A DNA stretch of 64,000 nucleotides from Phenylobacterium sp. (GTDB lineage: Bacteria; Pseudomonadota; Alphaproteobacteria; Caulobacterales; Caulobacteraceae), in assembly GCF_016124325.1 (NCBI RefSeq), contig NZ_WGNY01000030.1, positions 124,001 to 188,000 on the forward strand, in the 5' to 3' direction. Made by a program: the position numbers and the translations under genes. How positions within the stretch are numbered: the stretch's first letter is position 1; every line of letters begins with the position of its first letter. This document shows, in pieces, positions 24,974 through 33,736 of this stretch. Below the pieces are notes generated by a model that saw only the letters and a program-made list of their open reading frames with translations, searched no databases and had not been told where the DNA came from.

Positions 24974-25585
24974 ATGGACGTCTATTTCTCCCCCCTCGCC
25001 TGCTCGCTGGCCAGCCGCATCGTGATCTACGAGGCCGGCGGCGAGGCCGACTTCCACCGTGTCGACACCCGCGCGGGCCGGACGGCCTCGGGCGAGGACT
25101 ACAGCAAGATCAATCCCAAGGGCCTCGTCCCGGCCCTGAAGACCGACGACGGCGTGGTGCTGACCGAGAACGCCGCGATCCTGCAATACCTCGCCGACCG
25201 GTTCCCGGACGCCCGCCTCGCCCCCTCGGGCTTCGCCCGCTACGAGCTCCAGCAGTGGCTGAGCTTCATCGGCGCCGAGCTGCACAAGGCGGTCTTCGCG
25301 ATCCTGCTCAGCCGTACGGCGCCCCCCGAGGCCAAGGCCATGGCCAAGGAGACGGCCGGGCCGCGCCTCGCCTATCTCAACGACCACCTCGCCGGCCGCG
25401 AATGGCTGCTCGACGAGTTCAGCGTCGCCGACGCCTACCTGGCCGCGGTGCTGAACTGGAACCGCGCCGTCCAGCTCGACTTCTCGCCCTACCCCGCGAT
25501 CCTCGCCTATCAGGAACGGCTGGCGGCCCGGCCGGCCGTGGGCAAGGCCCTGACCGACGAGTTCGCCCTCTACCAGCCGGCGTAG
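24974..25585 (+). CDS. Glutathione S-transferase family protein
   Basis: 203 residues. The N-terminal thioredoxin fold opens MDVYFSPLACSLASRI, with the catalytic Ser/Cys region and the cis-Pro segment GLVPALKTDDG followed by LTENAAILQYLAD for gamma-glutamyl contact. The C-terminal helical domain ends WLLDEFSVADAYLAAVLNW, the family N-capping box. The pattern is beta-class-like. It conjugates or reduces electrophiles with glutathione. AGGAAGGACC precedes ATG 24974. It is divergent from and presumably regulated by the TetR gene. Confidence 0.9.
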   Translation: MDVYFSPLACSLASRIVIYEAGGEADFHRVDTRAGRTASGEDYSKINPKGLVPALKTDDGVVLTENAAILQYLADRFPDARLAPSGFARYELQQWLSFIGAELHKAVFAILLSRTAPPEAKAMAKETAGPRLAYLNDHLAGREWLLDEFSVADAYLAAVLNWNRAVQLDFSPYPAILAYQERLAARPAVGKALTDEFALYQPA

Positions 25586-25592
25586 GATACTC

Positions 25593-25741
25593 GTCATCCC
25601 GGACGCAGGGCGCGCAGCGTCCGGAGATCCGGGACCCAGCACCTCAAGCCTTGAAGCTTCGCGACGAGATGCTCCGGCGCCGGCGCGGCTGGGTCCCGGC
25701 TCTCCACGCTCTAACGAACGAGCGCTCCGGCCGGGATGACG
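25593..25741. repeat. Bipartite inverted-repeat element, copy C
   Basis: The left arm (25593-25640) runs from GTCATCCCGGACGCAGGGCG to CCGGGACCCAGC. The right arm (25688-25741) runs from GCTGGGTCCCGG to CCGGGATGACG. The interior (25641-25687) is unrelated to that of copy A. Confidence 0.8.
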
Positions 25742-25842
25742 ATCAAAGGGCCGGCGCTTGCCAGCGGACCATCGCGCCGTCTGTGTGTTCCGTGTTTTCT
25801 GTGGTTCCCTGATTCGAAACGCCGTCGCCGGGAGAGCCCGCC

Positions 25843-26619
25843 CTGTCCGCCCCCACCAGGATCGCCATCGCCGGCGCGCTCGGCCGGATGGGCCAGGCCG
25901 TGGCCCGGATCGTCGAGGCCAGCCCCGACGCCGTGATCGCCGCCCGTTTCGACCGTCCGGGCGCGGAAGGCCCGGACCTCGTGACGGTCGACGCGGCGCT
26001 CGCCGCCGCCGACGTGGTGGTCGACTTCACCACCCCCGCCGCCTCCGTCGACCTCGCCCGCACCTGCGCCGCCCGGGGCGGGCCGGCCCTGGTGATCGGC
26101 GCCACCGGAGCCACCGACGAACAGCGCGCCGCCATCGCCGAAGCCGCCAAGTCGATCCCCATCGTCTACGCCCGCAACTACTCGCTGGGCGTGAACCTGC
26201 TGATGAGCCTGGTGCGCCAGGCCGCCCGCGCCCTGCCGGCCGAGGCCTACGACATCGAGGTCTTCGAGGCCCACCACCGCCACAAGGTCGACGCGCCCTC
26301 CGGCACCGCCTTCATGCTGGGCGAGGCGGCCGCCCAGGGCCGCGGCGTCGACCTCGCCAAGGTCCAGCGCCGCGCCCGCGACGGCATCACCGGCGAGCGG
26401 CCCGTCGGCGAGATCGGCTTCTCGGTCCTGCGCGGCGGCGGCATCGTCGGCGAGCACAGCGTCACCTTCGCCGCCGAGGAGGAGATCATCACCCTCAGCC
26501 ACTCCGGCCGCGACCGGGGCCTGTTCGCCCGCGGCGCGGTGGCCGCCGCCCGCTGGGTCGCCGGGCGACCGGCCGGGCTCTACGACATGGCCGACGTCCT
26601 GGGCTTCGCGGACGATTGA
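25843..26619 (+). CDS. dapB: 4-hydroxy-tetrahydrodipicolinate reductase
   Basis: 258 residues, lysine/diaminopimelate pathway. The NAD(P) motif is [11 protein letters not shown] (residues 10-20); the catalytic/substrate loop is [15 protein letters not shown] (142-156). The only start that keeps the nucleotide-binding loop is a CTG at 25843, six bases after GGAGAG. The frame is closed at 25810 and has no ATG, GTG or TTG before ATG 25888, which would cut the loop in half. One base separates its stop from the amidase ATG. Confidence 0.93.
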   Translation: MSAPTRIAIAGALGRMGQAVARIVEASPDAVIAARFDRPGAEGPDLVTVDAALAAADVVVDFTTPAASVDLARTCAARGGPALVIGATGATDEQRAAIAEAAKSIPIVYARNYSLGVNLLMSLVRQAARALPAEAYDIEVFEAHHRHKVDAPSGTAFMLGEAAAQGRGVDLAKVQRRARDGITGERPVGEIGFSVLRGGGIVGEHSVTFAAEEEIITLSHSGRDRGLFARGAVAAARWVAGRPAGLYDMADVLGFADD

Positions 26620-26620
26620 G

Positions 26621-28057
26621 ATGATCGACCTGCTCGACCGCGACGCCACCGCCCAGCTCGCCGCGCTGGCGAGCAAGCAGATTTCGGCGGTGGAGTTGCT
26701 GAAGGCCGCGCTCGCCCGCCACGCCGAGACCCACGAGGCGCTCAACGCCGTGATCGCCGCCGACCCCGAGCGCGCCCTGGAGCGGGCCCGCGCCATCGAC
26801 GACGCGCGCAGCCGCAACGAGGTCCTCGGCCCCCTCGCCGGCCTTCCCATGACGGTGAAGGACACCTTCGACGTGGTCGGCCTGCCCGCCTCCTCGGGCC
26901 TCGCCGACCTGCGCCGCCGCCAGGCCGAGGACGCCGCCGCCATCGCCCACGCCCGTCAGTCCGGTGCGGTGATCTGGGGCAAGACCAATGTGCCCGTCAT
27001 GGCCGCCGACTGGCAGAGCGTGAACGCCGCCTATGGCCGCACCAACAATCCCTGGGACCTGGCGCGGACCCCCGGCGGTTCGTCGGGCGGCGCGGCTGCC
27101 GCTCTCGCCGCGCGGGTCACGCCGCTGGAGATCGGCTCCGACATCGGCGGCTCGCTCCGGGTTCCCGCCAGCTTCTGCGGCGTCTTCTCCCACAAGCCCA
27201 CCTGGGGCGCGGTCTCCCAACGCGGCCACGTGCCGCCGCACCCCGGCTCGCACGCCGAACGCGACCTGAACGTCATCGGCCCCATGGCCCGTTCGCCGCG
27301 CGACCTGCGCATGCTGCTGGCGATCCTGCAGAACGGCCCGCTCGCCCCCCGCGCGCCGCCGGCCGACCTCAAGGAGACGCGCATCGGCCTGTGGCTCGAC
27401 GACGCCAACTGCCCGCTCGATCCCGAGGTCCGCGCGACGATCGAGGCCTTCGCCGGGCAGCTCTCCCAGGCCGGCGCGACCGTCGAGCCGATCAAGAGCC
27501 CCGTCGACATGCGCGCCCTGCTGTTCGCCTACCAGACCCTCCTGGGCGCGGTGCTGGGCGAGGACCTGCCGCCGAAGATGGTGCGCGGCCTGGAGTGGGC
27601 GCGCCTCTTCGCCAAGGGCGCGCTGCGGCGCGGCGCCGGCCCGCTGTCCAGCGCCGCCATGGCCATGGCCTACACCGCCCGCCACCGCGAATGGATGGCC
27701 GCCGACGCCGTGCGGGCTCGCCTTCGCCACGAGATCGGCGAGACGTTCGAGACCTGGGACGCGATCCTCGCGCCCATCGCCCCCGTACCGGCCTTCCCGC
27801 ACGACGCGCGGCCGTTCGCGCGCCGCAGCCTCACGCTCTCGGGCGGCGAGACCATCCCCTACGCCTCGATGCTCACCTGGATCAGCCTGGCCACCGCCCT
27901 GCACCTGCCCGCCACCGCCGTGCCGGCCGGGCGCACGCCCGCGGGCCTGCCGGTCGGCGTCCAGCTCATCGGGCCCATCGGCGGTGATTCCCGCACCCTC
28001 GCCATCGCCCAGGCCATCGACGAGGACGTCCGCGGCTTCGAGCCGCCGCCGCTCTGA
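26621..28057 (+). CDS. Amidase-signature family hydrolase
   Basis: 478 residues with the full amidase signature: catalytic Lys in LAGLPMTVKDTFDV (~residue 85), and the Ser-cisSer-Ser segment TPGGSSGGAAAALAARVTPL followed by GSDIGGSLRVPASF. It hydrolyses a carboxamide; the natural substrate is unknown. GatA is unlikely because no gatB/gatC adjoin it. It is translationally coupled to dapB (1-bp gap). Confidence 0.88.
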   Translation: MIDLLDRDATAQLAALASKQISAVELLKAALARHAETHEALNAVIAADPERALERARAIDDARSRNEVLGPLAGLPMTVKDTFDVVGLPASSGLADLRRRQAEDAAAIAHARQSGAVIWGKTNVPVMAADWQSVNAAYGRTNNPWDLARTPGGSSGGAAAALAARVTPLEIGSDIGGSLRVPASFCGVFSHKPTWGAVSQRGHVPPHPGSHAERDLNVIGPMARSPRDLRMLLAILQNGPLAPRAPPADLKETRIGLWLDDANCPLDPEVRATIEAFAGQLSQAGATVEPIKSPVDMRALLFAYQTLLGAVLGEDLPPKMVRGLEWARLFAKGALRRGAGPLSSAAMAMAYTARHREWMAADAVRARLRHEIGETFETWDAILAPIAPVPAFPHDARPFARRSLTLSGGETIPYASMLTWISLATALHLPATAVPAGRTPAGLPVGVQLIGPIGGDSRTLAIAQAIDEDVRGFEPPPL

Positions 28058-28123
28058 GTTGCCCCGGCGGCGCGGCGGCGGCATAGTCGTCGCCTCGCAA
28101 CCACCCGAGCCGGGGAGCGTCAG

Positions 28124-28222
28124 ATGCAGACCTTCATGTCCAACCCGAAAGGAGCCCCCATCCACATCATGGACATGATCACGCATGCATCCGCATCTCC
28201 GGAGGCCGCGCCCCGACGCTAG
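28124..28222 (+). CDS. Possible 32-codon upstream reading frame
   Basis: ATG 28124 with GGGGAG seven bases upstream; product MQTFMSNPKGAPIHIMDMI and so on, ending APRR at a TAG that lies 38 bp inside the ABC-exporter gene in another frame. The ABC start itself has only a distant AAAGGAG. A leader peptide coupling translation is possible. Nothing else supports expression. Confidence 0.3.
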   Translation: MQTFMSNPKGAPIHIMDMITHASASPEAAPRR

Positions 28223-29969
28223 CGACCTCACCCTCCGCCGCGCGCGGAAGTTCCTCTCCTACTACCGGCCGCACCTGCCGCTGCTCGCGGCCGACCTCGC
28301 CTGCGCCGCGCTCGTCGCCGCCACCGCCCTGGCGCTGCCGCTCTGCGCCAACTACGCCGTCAAGCGCCTCGCCGCCGACGCCGATCCCGCCCAGGCCCTG
28401 AGCCGCATCGCCCTGGTGGGCGGGCTCATGCTGGCCCTGCTCGCCGTCCAGGCCCTGGCGACCCTGTTCGTCGACTACCAGGGCCACGTGATGGGCGCGA
28501 AGATGGAGAGCGTGCTGCGGCGCGAGCTCTTCGAGCACTGCCAGAAGCTGTCGTTCAGCTTCCACGACCGCCAGCGCACCGGCCAGCTCATGAGCCGGAT
28601 CACCAACGACCTGTTCGCCATGGGCGAGCTGTTCCACCACGGCCCCGAGGACATGGCCATCGGCCTCCTGAAGGTCGTGGGCGCCAGCCTGATCCTGTGG
28701 CGGCTCGACCCGCCGCTGGCCGCCCTGGTCCTGGGGCTGATCCCGTTCGCCACGGCCTATGCGCTGCACTTCAACGGCCGGATGATGCGCGCCCTGCGCC
28801 AGGCCAAGCGCCAGATCGGGGCGATCAACGAGCGGGTCGAGGACGCGCTGGCCGGCGTGCGGGTGGTGAAGTCCTTCGCCAACGAGGCGCTGGAGACCCG
28901 CCGCTTCGAGGCCGAGAACGCCCGCTTCCTCGACATCCGCCGCTCGGGCTACCGCAGCGAGGCCTTCTTCTCCGTGGGCATGACGGGCTTCTCCCAGCTC
29001 GTCACCGTGACGGTCATCGTCGCCGGCGCCGCCCGCGTGGTCCAGGCCGGGCTGGACGTGGCCGACATGCTGACCTTCCTGCTCTGCGTGGCGATCCTGC
29101 TCGACCCCGTCCAGCGCCTCGCGAACTTCTCGCGCCTCTGGCAGGAGGGGATGACCGGCTTCTCCCGGTTCATGGAGATCCTCGAGATCGCCCCCGACAT
29201 CGCCGACCGGCCGGGCGCGGTCGCGCTCCGTCGGCCCCGCGGCGAGATCGTCCTCCGCGACGTCACGTTCCGCTACGCGCCGGACGCCCCGGCCGTGCTG
29301 AAGGGCGTGTCGCTGACCATACGGCCCGGCGAGTTCGTGGCCCTGGTCGGGGCCTCGGGGGTGGGCAAGTCGACCCTGTGCTCGCTCATCCCGCGCTTCT
29401 ACGAGGCGACCTCCGGCGCGGTGCTGATCGACGGGACCGACGTGCGCGACGTCACGCTGTCCTCGCTCCGGCGCAGCGTGGGCGTGGTGCAGCAGGACGT
29501 CTACCTCTTCGCCGGTTCGGTGGCCGAGAACCTCCGCTACGGCCGCCCGGACGCCACCGACGCCGAGGTGGCCGCCGCCGCCCGCGCCGCCAACGCCCAC
29601 GACTTCATCATGGCCCTGCCCCAGGGCTACGACACCGACATCGGCCAGCGCGGCGTGCGACTGTCGGGGGGCCAGAAGCAGCGCCTGACCATCGCCCGCG
29701 CCTTCCTCAAGGACCCCGCGATCCTGATCTTCGACGAGGCCACCAGCGCCCTCGACAACGAGAGCGAACGGGCGGTCCAGCAGGCGCTGTCCGGCCTGGC
29801 CCGGGGCCGCACCAGCCTGGTGATCGCCCACCGCCTGTCGACGGTGCGCCACGCCGACCGCATCCTGGTGCTGACGGGGGAGGGCGTCGCCGAGCAGGGG
29901 ACCCACGACGCCCTGATCGGGGCCGGCGGCGCCTATGCGCGGCTCTACGAGGCCCAGGCCAGCCTCTAG
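28185..29969 (+). CDS. ABC exporter half-transporter (MsbA/LmrA-like)
   Basis: 594 residues, an ABC transmembrane exporter fused to its ATPase. Six membrane helices lie in residues ~20-310. The ATPase has Walker A GASGVGKST (~390), Q-loop VVQQDVYLF, signature LSGGQKQR (LSGG ~490), Walker B ILIFDEATSALD and the H-loop IAHRLSTV. It acts as a homodimer exporting lipids or drugs. No protease domain is fused. It is monocistronic by spacing; an overlapping short upstream frame is noted separately. Confidence 0.92.
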   Translation: MHPHLRRPRPDASDLTLRRARKFLSYYRPHLPLLAADLACAALVAATALALPLCANYAVKRLAADADPAQALSRIALVGGLMLALLAVQALATLFVDYQGHVMGAKMESVLRRELFEHCQKLSFSFHDRQRTGQLMSRITNDLFAMGELFHHGPEDMAIGLLKVVGASLILWRLDPPLAALVLGLIPFATAYALHFNGRMMRALRQAKRQIGAINERVEDALAGVRVVKSFANEALETRRFEAENARFLDIRRSGYRSEAFFSVGMTGFSQLVTVTVIVAGAARVVQAGLDVADMLTFLLCVAILLDPVQRLANFSRLWQEGMTGFSRFMEILEIAPDIADRPGAVALRRPRGEIVLRDVTFRYAPDAPAVLKGVSLTIRPGEFVALVGASGVGKSTLCSLIPRFYEATSGAVLIDGTDVRDVTLSSLRRSVGVVQQDVYLFAGSVAENLRYGRPDATDAEVAAAARAANAHDFIMALPQGYDTDIGQRGVRLSGGQKQRLTIARAFLKDPAILIFDEATSALDNESERAVQQALSGLARGRTSLVIAHRLSTVRHADRILVLTGEGVAEQGTHDALIGAGGAYARLYEAQASL

Positions 29970-30147
29970 CTTGGGACCGCGTGCGGCGAGCCGCGACCGC
30001 CTCACTCGCCTTCGGGGCGAACGGTGTTTCCAAGGCTTGGCCGTTGGTCGTAGATGAGGCCATCGGGGGCATGCGTCACGCCGATGGCCGCGCCGGAAGA
30101 GGGCGGTTTCTGTGACGATGTAAGTTCGGATCGGGGAATTTCGGAAT

Positions 30148-30921
30148 ATGGCACGTTGGTTTGGAGCGGCCGCGCTTGCGGCGGGTGTGGTTCTGGCGGC
30201 GGCGTCGCCGGCTGCGGCGCTCGAAGAGCTGCACATCAGCCACACGAGCATGAACACGGCCTACACGGCGACGATCCACTTCGGTGGCGGCGGCCATGAG
30301 ACGGCCTATTCGAACGGCATCGTGTTCACCGGCACGAACCTGACGACCAACGAGTCGTTCGACGACCTGTTCGGCTTCTGCATCGACGTGTTCCACAACA
30401 TCACGCTGGGCAACCAGAACCTGAACTACTGGTCGACCTACAACGATCCGAACTACGTCGACATTCCGGTCGACGACTTCGGCGCGCCCACGCCGCTCAC
30501 CACCGACCAGAAGAAGCGCGTCACCAGCCTCGTCGACTACGGCTTCGAGCTGCACCGCGACTTCGCCGGCAACGCCGACGCCGAGCTGCAGCTGGCCGCC
30601 GTCCAGGCCGCGATCTGGAACACCATCCTGCAGTCGACCGGCGGCTACGTGACCGTCAACAACGGCTCGCACTCGGCGGGCGGCCAGACCTACTCGCAGT
30701 ATTTCAACGCCTTCGCCTTCACCAACACCTACGACGGCGACCGGATCTACGAGATCTTCGACACCCAGAACCGTCCGGCCCACCAGGCGTTCGCCATCGG
30801 CTGGCCGATCGAGGGCGGGGTTCCCGAGCCCGGCACCTGGGCGCTGATGCTGGCCGGCTTCTTCGGCATGGGCGCCGCGCTCCGCCGCAGCCGCCGCGAC
30901 GGCGCGACCGCCGCGGTCTGA
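30148..30921 (+). CDS. PEP-CTERM (PEPxxWA type) exported protein
   Basis: 257 residues. Signal peptide (cleavage near AAALEE, residue 25), a polar mature domain with two Cys (DLFGFCIDVF) and many Asn/Thr, then the C-terminal sorting signal VPEPGTWALMLAGFFGMGAA followed by a basic RRSRR cluster. Exosortase recognises this signal and processes the protein at the envelope, usually for extracellular polymer or biofilm. GGGGAATTTCGGAAT precedes the ATG. A strong terminator follows at 30946. Confidence 0.88.
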   Translation: MARWFGAAALAAGVVLAAASPAAALEELHISHTSMNTAYTATIHFGGGGHETAYSNGIVFTGTNLTTNESFDDLFGFCIDVFHNITLGNQNLNYWSTYNDPNYVDIPVDDFGAPTPLTTDQKKRVTSLVDYGFELHRDFAGNADAELQLAAVQAAIWNTILQSTGGYVTVNNGSHSAGGQTYSQYFNAFAFTNTYDGDRIYEIFDTQNRPAHQAFAIGWPIEGGVPEPGTWALMLAGFFGMGAALRRSRRDGATAAV

Positions 30922-30945
30922 TCCCGGCGACATACGGATCGCGAA

Positions 30946-30975
30946 GGGCGTCCCTCCGGGGACGCCCTTTTCGTT
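30946..30975 (+). terminator. Rho-independent terminator after the PEP-CTERM gene
   Basis: GGGCGTCCC, loop TCCG, GGGACGCCC, then TTTTCGTTT. Perfect 9-bp stem. Confidence 0.92.
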
Positions 30976-30998
30976 TGCGCGGGTCGTTTGCGCGGGGG

Positions 30999-31616
30999 TC
31001 AGGCGCGGGCCTTCGCCGCCTCTTCCTCCACCTGGCCCAGCCGGTCCTTGCCGAAGAACATCTCGTCGCCCACGAAGAAGGTGGGAATGCCGAACACCCC
31101 GCGCTCCACCGCCGCCGTGGTGTTGGCGGCCAGCTCGGCCTTCACCTCCGGGTCTTGCGTCGCGGCCACCAGGCCCTGGCCGTCCAGCCCCGCGGCGTCC
31201 AGCGTGCGGACCACCACCTCGGGGTCGTCCATCTTCAGGCCCTGCTCCCACATGGCCGACAGCACCGCCTCCAGGTAGCGCTCGCCCACGCCCATCCGGC
31301 GGGCCGCGATCAGCCCGCGCATGATCAGCAGCGTGTTGACCGGGAAGTGCGGGTTGGGCCGGTAGGCGGTCAGCCCATGCTTCTCCACATAGCGCCGGGT
31401 CTCCAGCCCCTCGTAGGCCAGCTTGCCCCTCACCTCGCCGAACGCCTCCACCGGCGAGCGGTTGTTGGTGGCCTTGAAGATCCCGCCCAGCAGGCAGGGG
31501 ATCAGGTTCACCTCGGCGCCCGTCCGCGCCGCGATGGCCGGCAGCACCTTCCACGCCAGGTATCCGTTCGGGCTGCCGAAATCGAAGATGAAGTCGATCG
31601 TCACGGGCTTCGTCAT
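30999..31616 (-). CDS. DsbA-family 2-hydroxychromene-2-carboxylate isomerase-like protein
   Basis: 205 residues, thioredoxin-like fold with inserted helices. The opening TIDFIFDFGSPNGYLAWKVL carries the Ser of the glutathione-dependent isomerase (Kappa-GST) group in place of a CxxC. PNPHFPVNTLLIMRGL and GVFGIPTFFVGDEMFFGKDRL are the other family marks. NahD relatives isomerise aromatic degradation intermediates; others are general oxidoreductases. It is the second gene of an SDR-led operon divergent from hxlR (10-bp gap). Confidence 0.88.
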   Translation of the reverse strand: MTKPVTIDFIFDFGSPNGYLAWKVLPAIAARTGAEVNLIPCLLGGIFKATNNRSPVEAFGEVRGKLAYEGLETRRYVEKHGLTAYRPNPHFPVNTLLIMRGLIAARRMGVGERYLEAVLSAMWEQGLKMDDPEVVVRTLDAAGLDGQGLVAATQDPEVKAELAANTTAAVERGVFGIPTFFVGDEMFFGKDRLGQVEEEAAKARA

Positions 31617-31626
31617 CGGCCCCTCC

Positions 31627-32364
31627 TCACCAGGTTTCCGACCAGGGGCGCAGGTCGAGTTCGTGGGTCCAGGCCGAGCGCGGCTGGCGCGCCAGGGCCA
31701 CATAGCTGGCCGCGATGTCGCCGGGCCGCAGGATGCGGTCTTCCGCCAGCAGCGCGTCCACGTCGTCGCGGTTTCCGCGGATGAACACCCCGTCCACCGC
31801 CCCGTCGATCACCGTGTGCGCCACGTGGATCCCCAGCGGCCCCAGCTCGCGCGCCATGCTCTGGGCCACCGCGCGCAGGCCATGCTTGGCCGCGGCGAAG
31901 GCGGCGAAGCCGTCGCGCCCCCGCACGCTGGCCGTCGCCCCGGTGAAGATGATCGTCCCCCGCCCGCGCGGCGCCATCGCCTTGGCCGCCTCGCGCCCGG
32001 CCAGGAAGCCCGCGAAACAGGCCATCTCCCACACCTTGGTGAACACCCGCGCCGTGGTCTCGCGGATGCCGAAGCGCACGTTCGCGCCGATGTTGAAGAC
32101 CATCACCTCCAGTGGGCCCACGTCGCGCTCGATGGTCTCGAACAGGGCGACCACCTCGTCCTCGGCGCGGGCGTCGACGCCATAGGCGTGCGCCGTCCCG
32201 CTGGCCGCGCGGATCTCGGCGGCCAGCGCCTCCAGCGCGTCCAGATGCCGCGCGCGGCGCGTCATGCAGACCGCATAGCCCTCGGCCGCGAAGGCCCGGG
32301 CGATCGCCGAGCCCAGCCCGTCGCCCACGCCCGCCACCAGGCAGACGCCCTTTCCTCCGCTCAT
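31627..32364 (-). CDS. Short-chain dehydrogenase/reductase
   Basis: 245 residues. The cofactor motif is AGVGDGLGSAIARAF (residues 11-25) and the strand ends MVFNIGANV instead of NNAG. The usual Tyr-X3-Lys is changed: the segment reads AFAAFAAAKHGLRAV, with the Lys retained but Phe in the Tyr position, and the preceding Ser lies in FTGATAS. A standard SDR mechanism is therefore doubtful. It is divergent from an HxlR gene, with an operator-like dyad between them. Confidence 0.82.
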   Translation of the reverse strand: MSGGKGVCLVAGVGDGLGSAIARAFAAEGYAVCMTRRARHLDALEALAAEIRAASGTAHAYGVDARAEDEVVALFETIERDVGPLEVMVFNIGANVRFGIRETTARVFTKVWEMACFAGFLAGREAAKAMAPRGRGTIIFTGATASVRGRDGFAAFAAAKHGLRAVAQSMARELGPLGIHVAHTVIDGAVDGVFIRGNRDDVDALLAEDRILRPGDIAASYVALARQPRSAWTHELDLRPWSETW

Positions 32365-32375
32365 CTTCCACTCCG

Positions 32376-32411
32376 TTCGGATTTTGAACGATGGTAAGTC
32401 TTGAATCCGAA
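32376..32411. promoter_or_regulatory. HxlR-type operator dyad
   Basis: TTCGGATT (32376-32383) and its exact complement AATCCGAA (32404-32411), separated by 20 bp, lie between the divergent SDR (32364) and HxlR (32455) starts. The spacing fits a dimer contacting two successive major grooves or two dimers. Confidence 0.6.
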
Positions 32412-32454
32412 CCCAGTCAATGGGACCTTCCCGACGAGCCTGGAGTCACCCTCG

Positions 32455-32904
32455 ATGAAATGGAGCGAACTGGCGGAGCAGCGCTGCTCGGTGGCCCGCG
32501 CGACGGCGGTCATCGGCGACCGCTGGACCCTGATGATCCTGCGCGACCTGTTCCTGGGCGTGCGCCGCTTCGAGGATTTCGAGCGCCGCTTAGGGATCTC
32601 GCGCAGCCTCATCGCCGACCGCCTCAAGCTGCTGGTCGACGAGGGCGTCCTGCGCCGCGAGGCCTACCAGGACCGCCCGCTCCGCCACGAATACCGCCTG
32701 ACCGCCAAGGGCCTGGAGCTGCACCCGGTGATCCTGGCCATCGTCCACTGGGGCGACGTCCACTACGCCGGCGAGGAGGGCCCGCCCCTGCTCCACCGCC
32801 ACAAGGCCTGCGGCTGCGACTTCGCCCCCGTCACCACCTGCTCCGAATGCGGCGAGCCGGTCACCGCCCGCGACGTCGAGGTGCGCACGGGACCGGGGGC
32901 CTGA
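32455..32904 (+). CDS. HxlR-family transcriptional regulator
   Basis: 149 residues. Winged helix with the HxlR pattern: an early Cys (EQRCSVARA), then VIGDRWTLMILRDLFLGVRRF, GISRSLIADRLKLLVDEGV and a wing (HEYRLTAKG). The C-terminus adds CGCDFAPVTTCSECGEP, four cysteines that could bind a metal or act as a redox switch; not all family members have this. It probably controls the divergent SDR/DsbA-like operon. Confidence 0.88.
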   Translation: MKWSELAEQRCSVARATAVIGDRWTLMILRDLFLGVRRFEDFERRLGISRSLIADRLKLLVDEGVLRREAYQDRPLRHEYRLTAKGLELHPVILAIVHWGDVHYAGEEGPPLLHRHKACGCDFAPVTTCSECGEPVTARDVEVRTGPGA

Positions 32905-32938
32905 AGGGGCCGCGATCGGCGCACGACCCGAACATCGC

Positions 32939-33736
32939 CTAGGATAGCCCTGCCGCGGCATGGACGCCCTCGCCGGGATCCTGGCGCCGGCGCTGCGCGC
33001 GCAGGCTCGCCCCCGCCGCGCCGAAGCCCAGGATCATCAGCGCCCAGGCCGCCGGCTCGGGAACCGCGCCGCCGTTTCCGGCGTCGTTCGCCAGGCTGAC
33101 CGAGACGGCGAACGACCCGTCGTTGTCGGCGTAGTAGCCGGTCGTGCTGGAGAAGCTGAACGCGTCGATGACGCCGATGTAGAGCCGCGTCGCGTTGGTC
33201 GGCGCCGTGAAGGTGAGCTGGGCCCCCAGGGGGTCGTCCTCCCCGGCGTGGCCGTCGCCGATATAGAACACCTGGTGCAACAGCGGCGACAGCGACGACG
33301 GGTTGGCCACGTCGAAGCTGAGGGCCGCCGGGGCGACGCCGCCGAAGGGATCGGCGTCGGTGGTGAACACCCCCACCAGCGGGATGTTGGCGTTGCCGCT
33401 CAGGCTTGACAGGCCGTTGGCGCCGCCGACGTTCATGCCGCTATTGCCGCCGTCGGGGGGGATGTTGAGGTTCACGCCGCCGCAGCAGTCGACCAGGCCG
33501 GTGGCGTCGAACGTGAAGACGTTCCCCGACGCGGCCGCGAACTCGAACAGGATGGCGTCGGTCGCCGCCCCGCCGCCGCCCGGCGCGCCGTTGTGGCCGA
33601 AGATCTGATAGATCGAGGTGGTTCCGAACACCGTCGCCGCGGCGGTGTCTCCGGCCGCGATCGTATCGGCCCGGGCGCCGTCCGCCGCCGCCAGCATCGC
33701 CGCCGCCGCGGCCGCCAGGAACATCGTCTTCCGCAT
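32939..33736 (-). CDS. PEP-CTERM (PEPxxWA type) exported protein
   Basis: 265 residues. Signal peptide (FLAAAAAAMLAAADGARA), a low-complexity Gly/Ala/Ser/Thr mature domain with a CC pair (GLVDCCGGVNLNIPPDG), then the sorting signal VPEPAAWALMILGFGAAGAS and basic RAQRRR. ATG 33736 is preferred over the adjacent 33739 because it lies eight bases from AGGGG. Second exosortase substrate in 3 kb; no exosortase gene is in the window. Confidence 0.85.
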   Translation of the reverse strand: MRKTMFLAAAAAAMLAAADGARADTIAAGDTAAATVFGTTSIYQIFGHNGAPGGGGAATDAILFEFAAASGNVFTFDATGLVDCCGGVNLNIPPDGGNSGMNVGGANGLSSLSGNANIPLVGVFTTDADPFGGVAPAALSFDVANPSSLSPLLHQVFYIGDGHAGEDDPLGAQLTFTAPTNATRLYIGVIDAFSFSSTTGYYADNDGSFAVSVSLANDAGNGGAVPEPAAWALMILGFGAAGASLRAQRRRQDPGEGVHAAAGLS

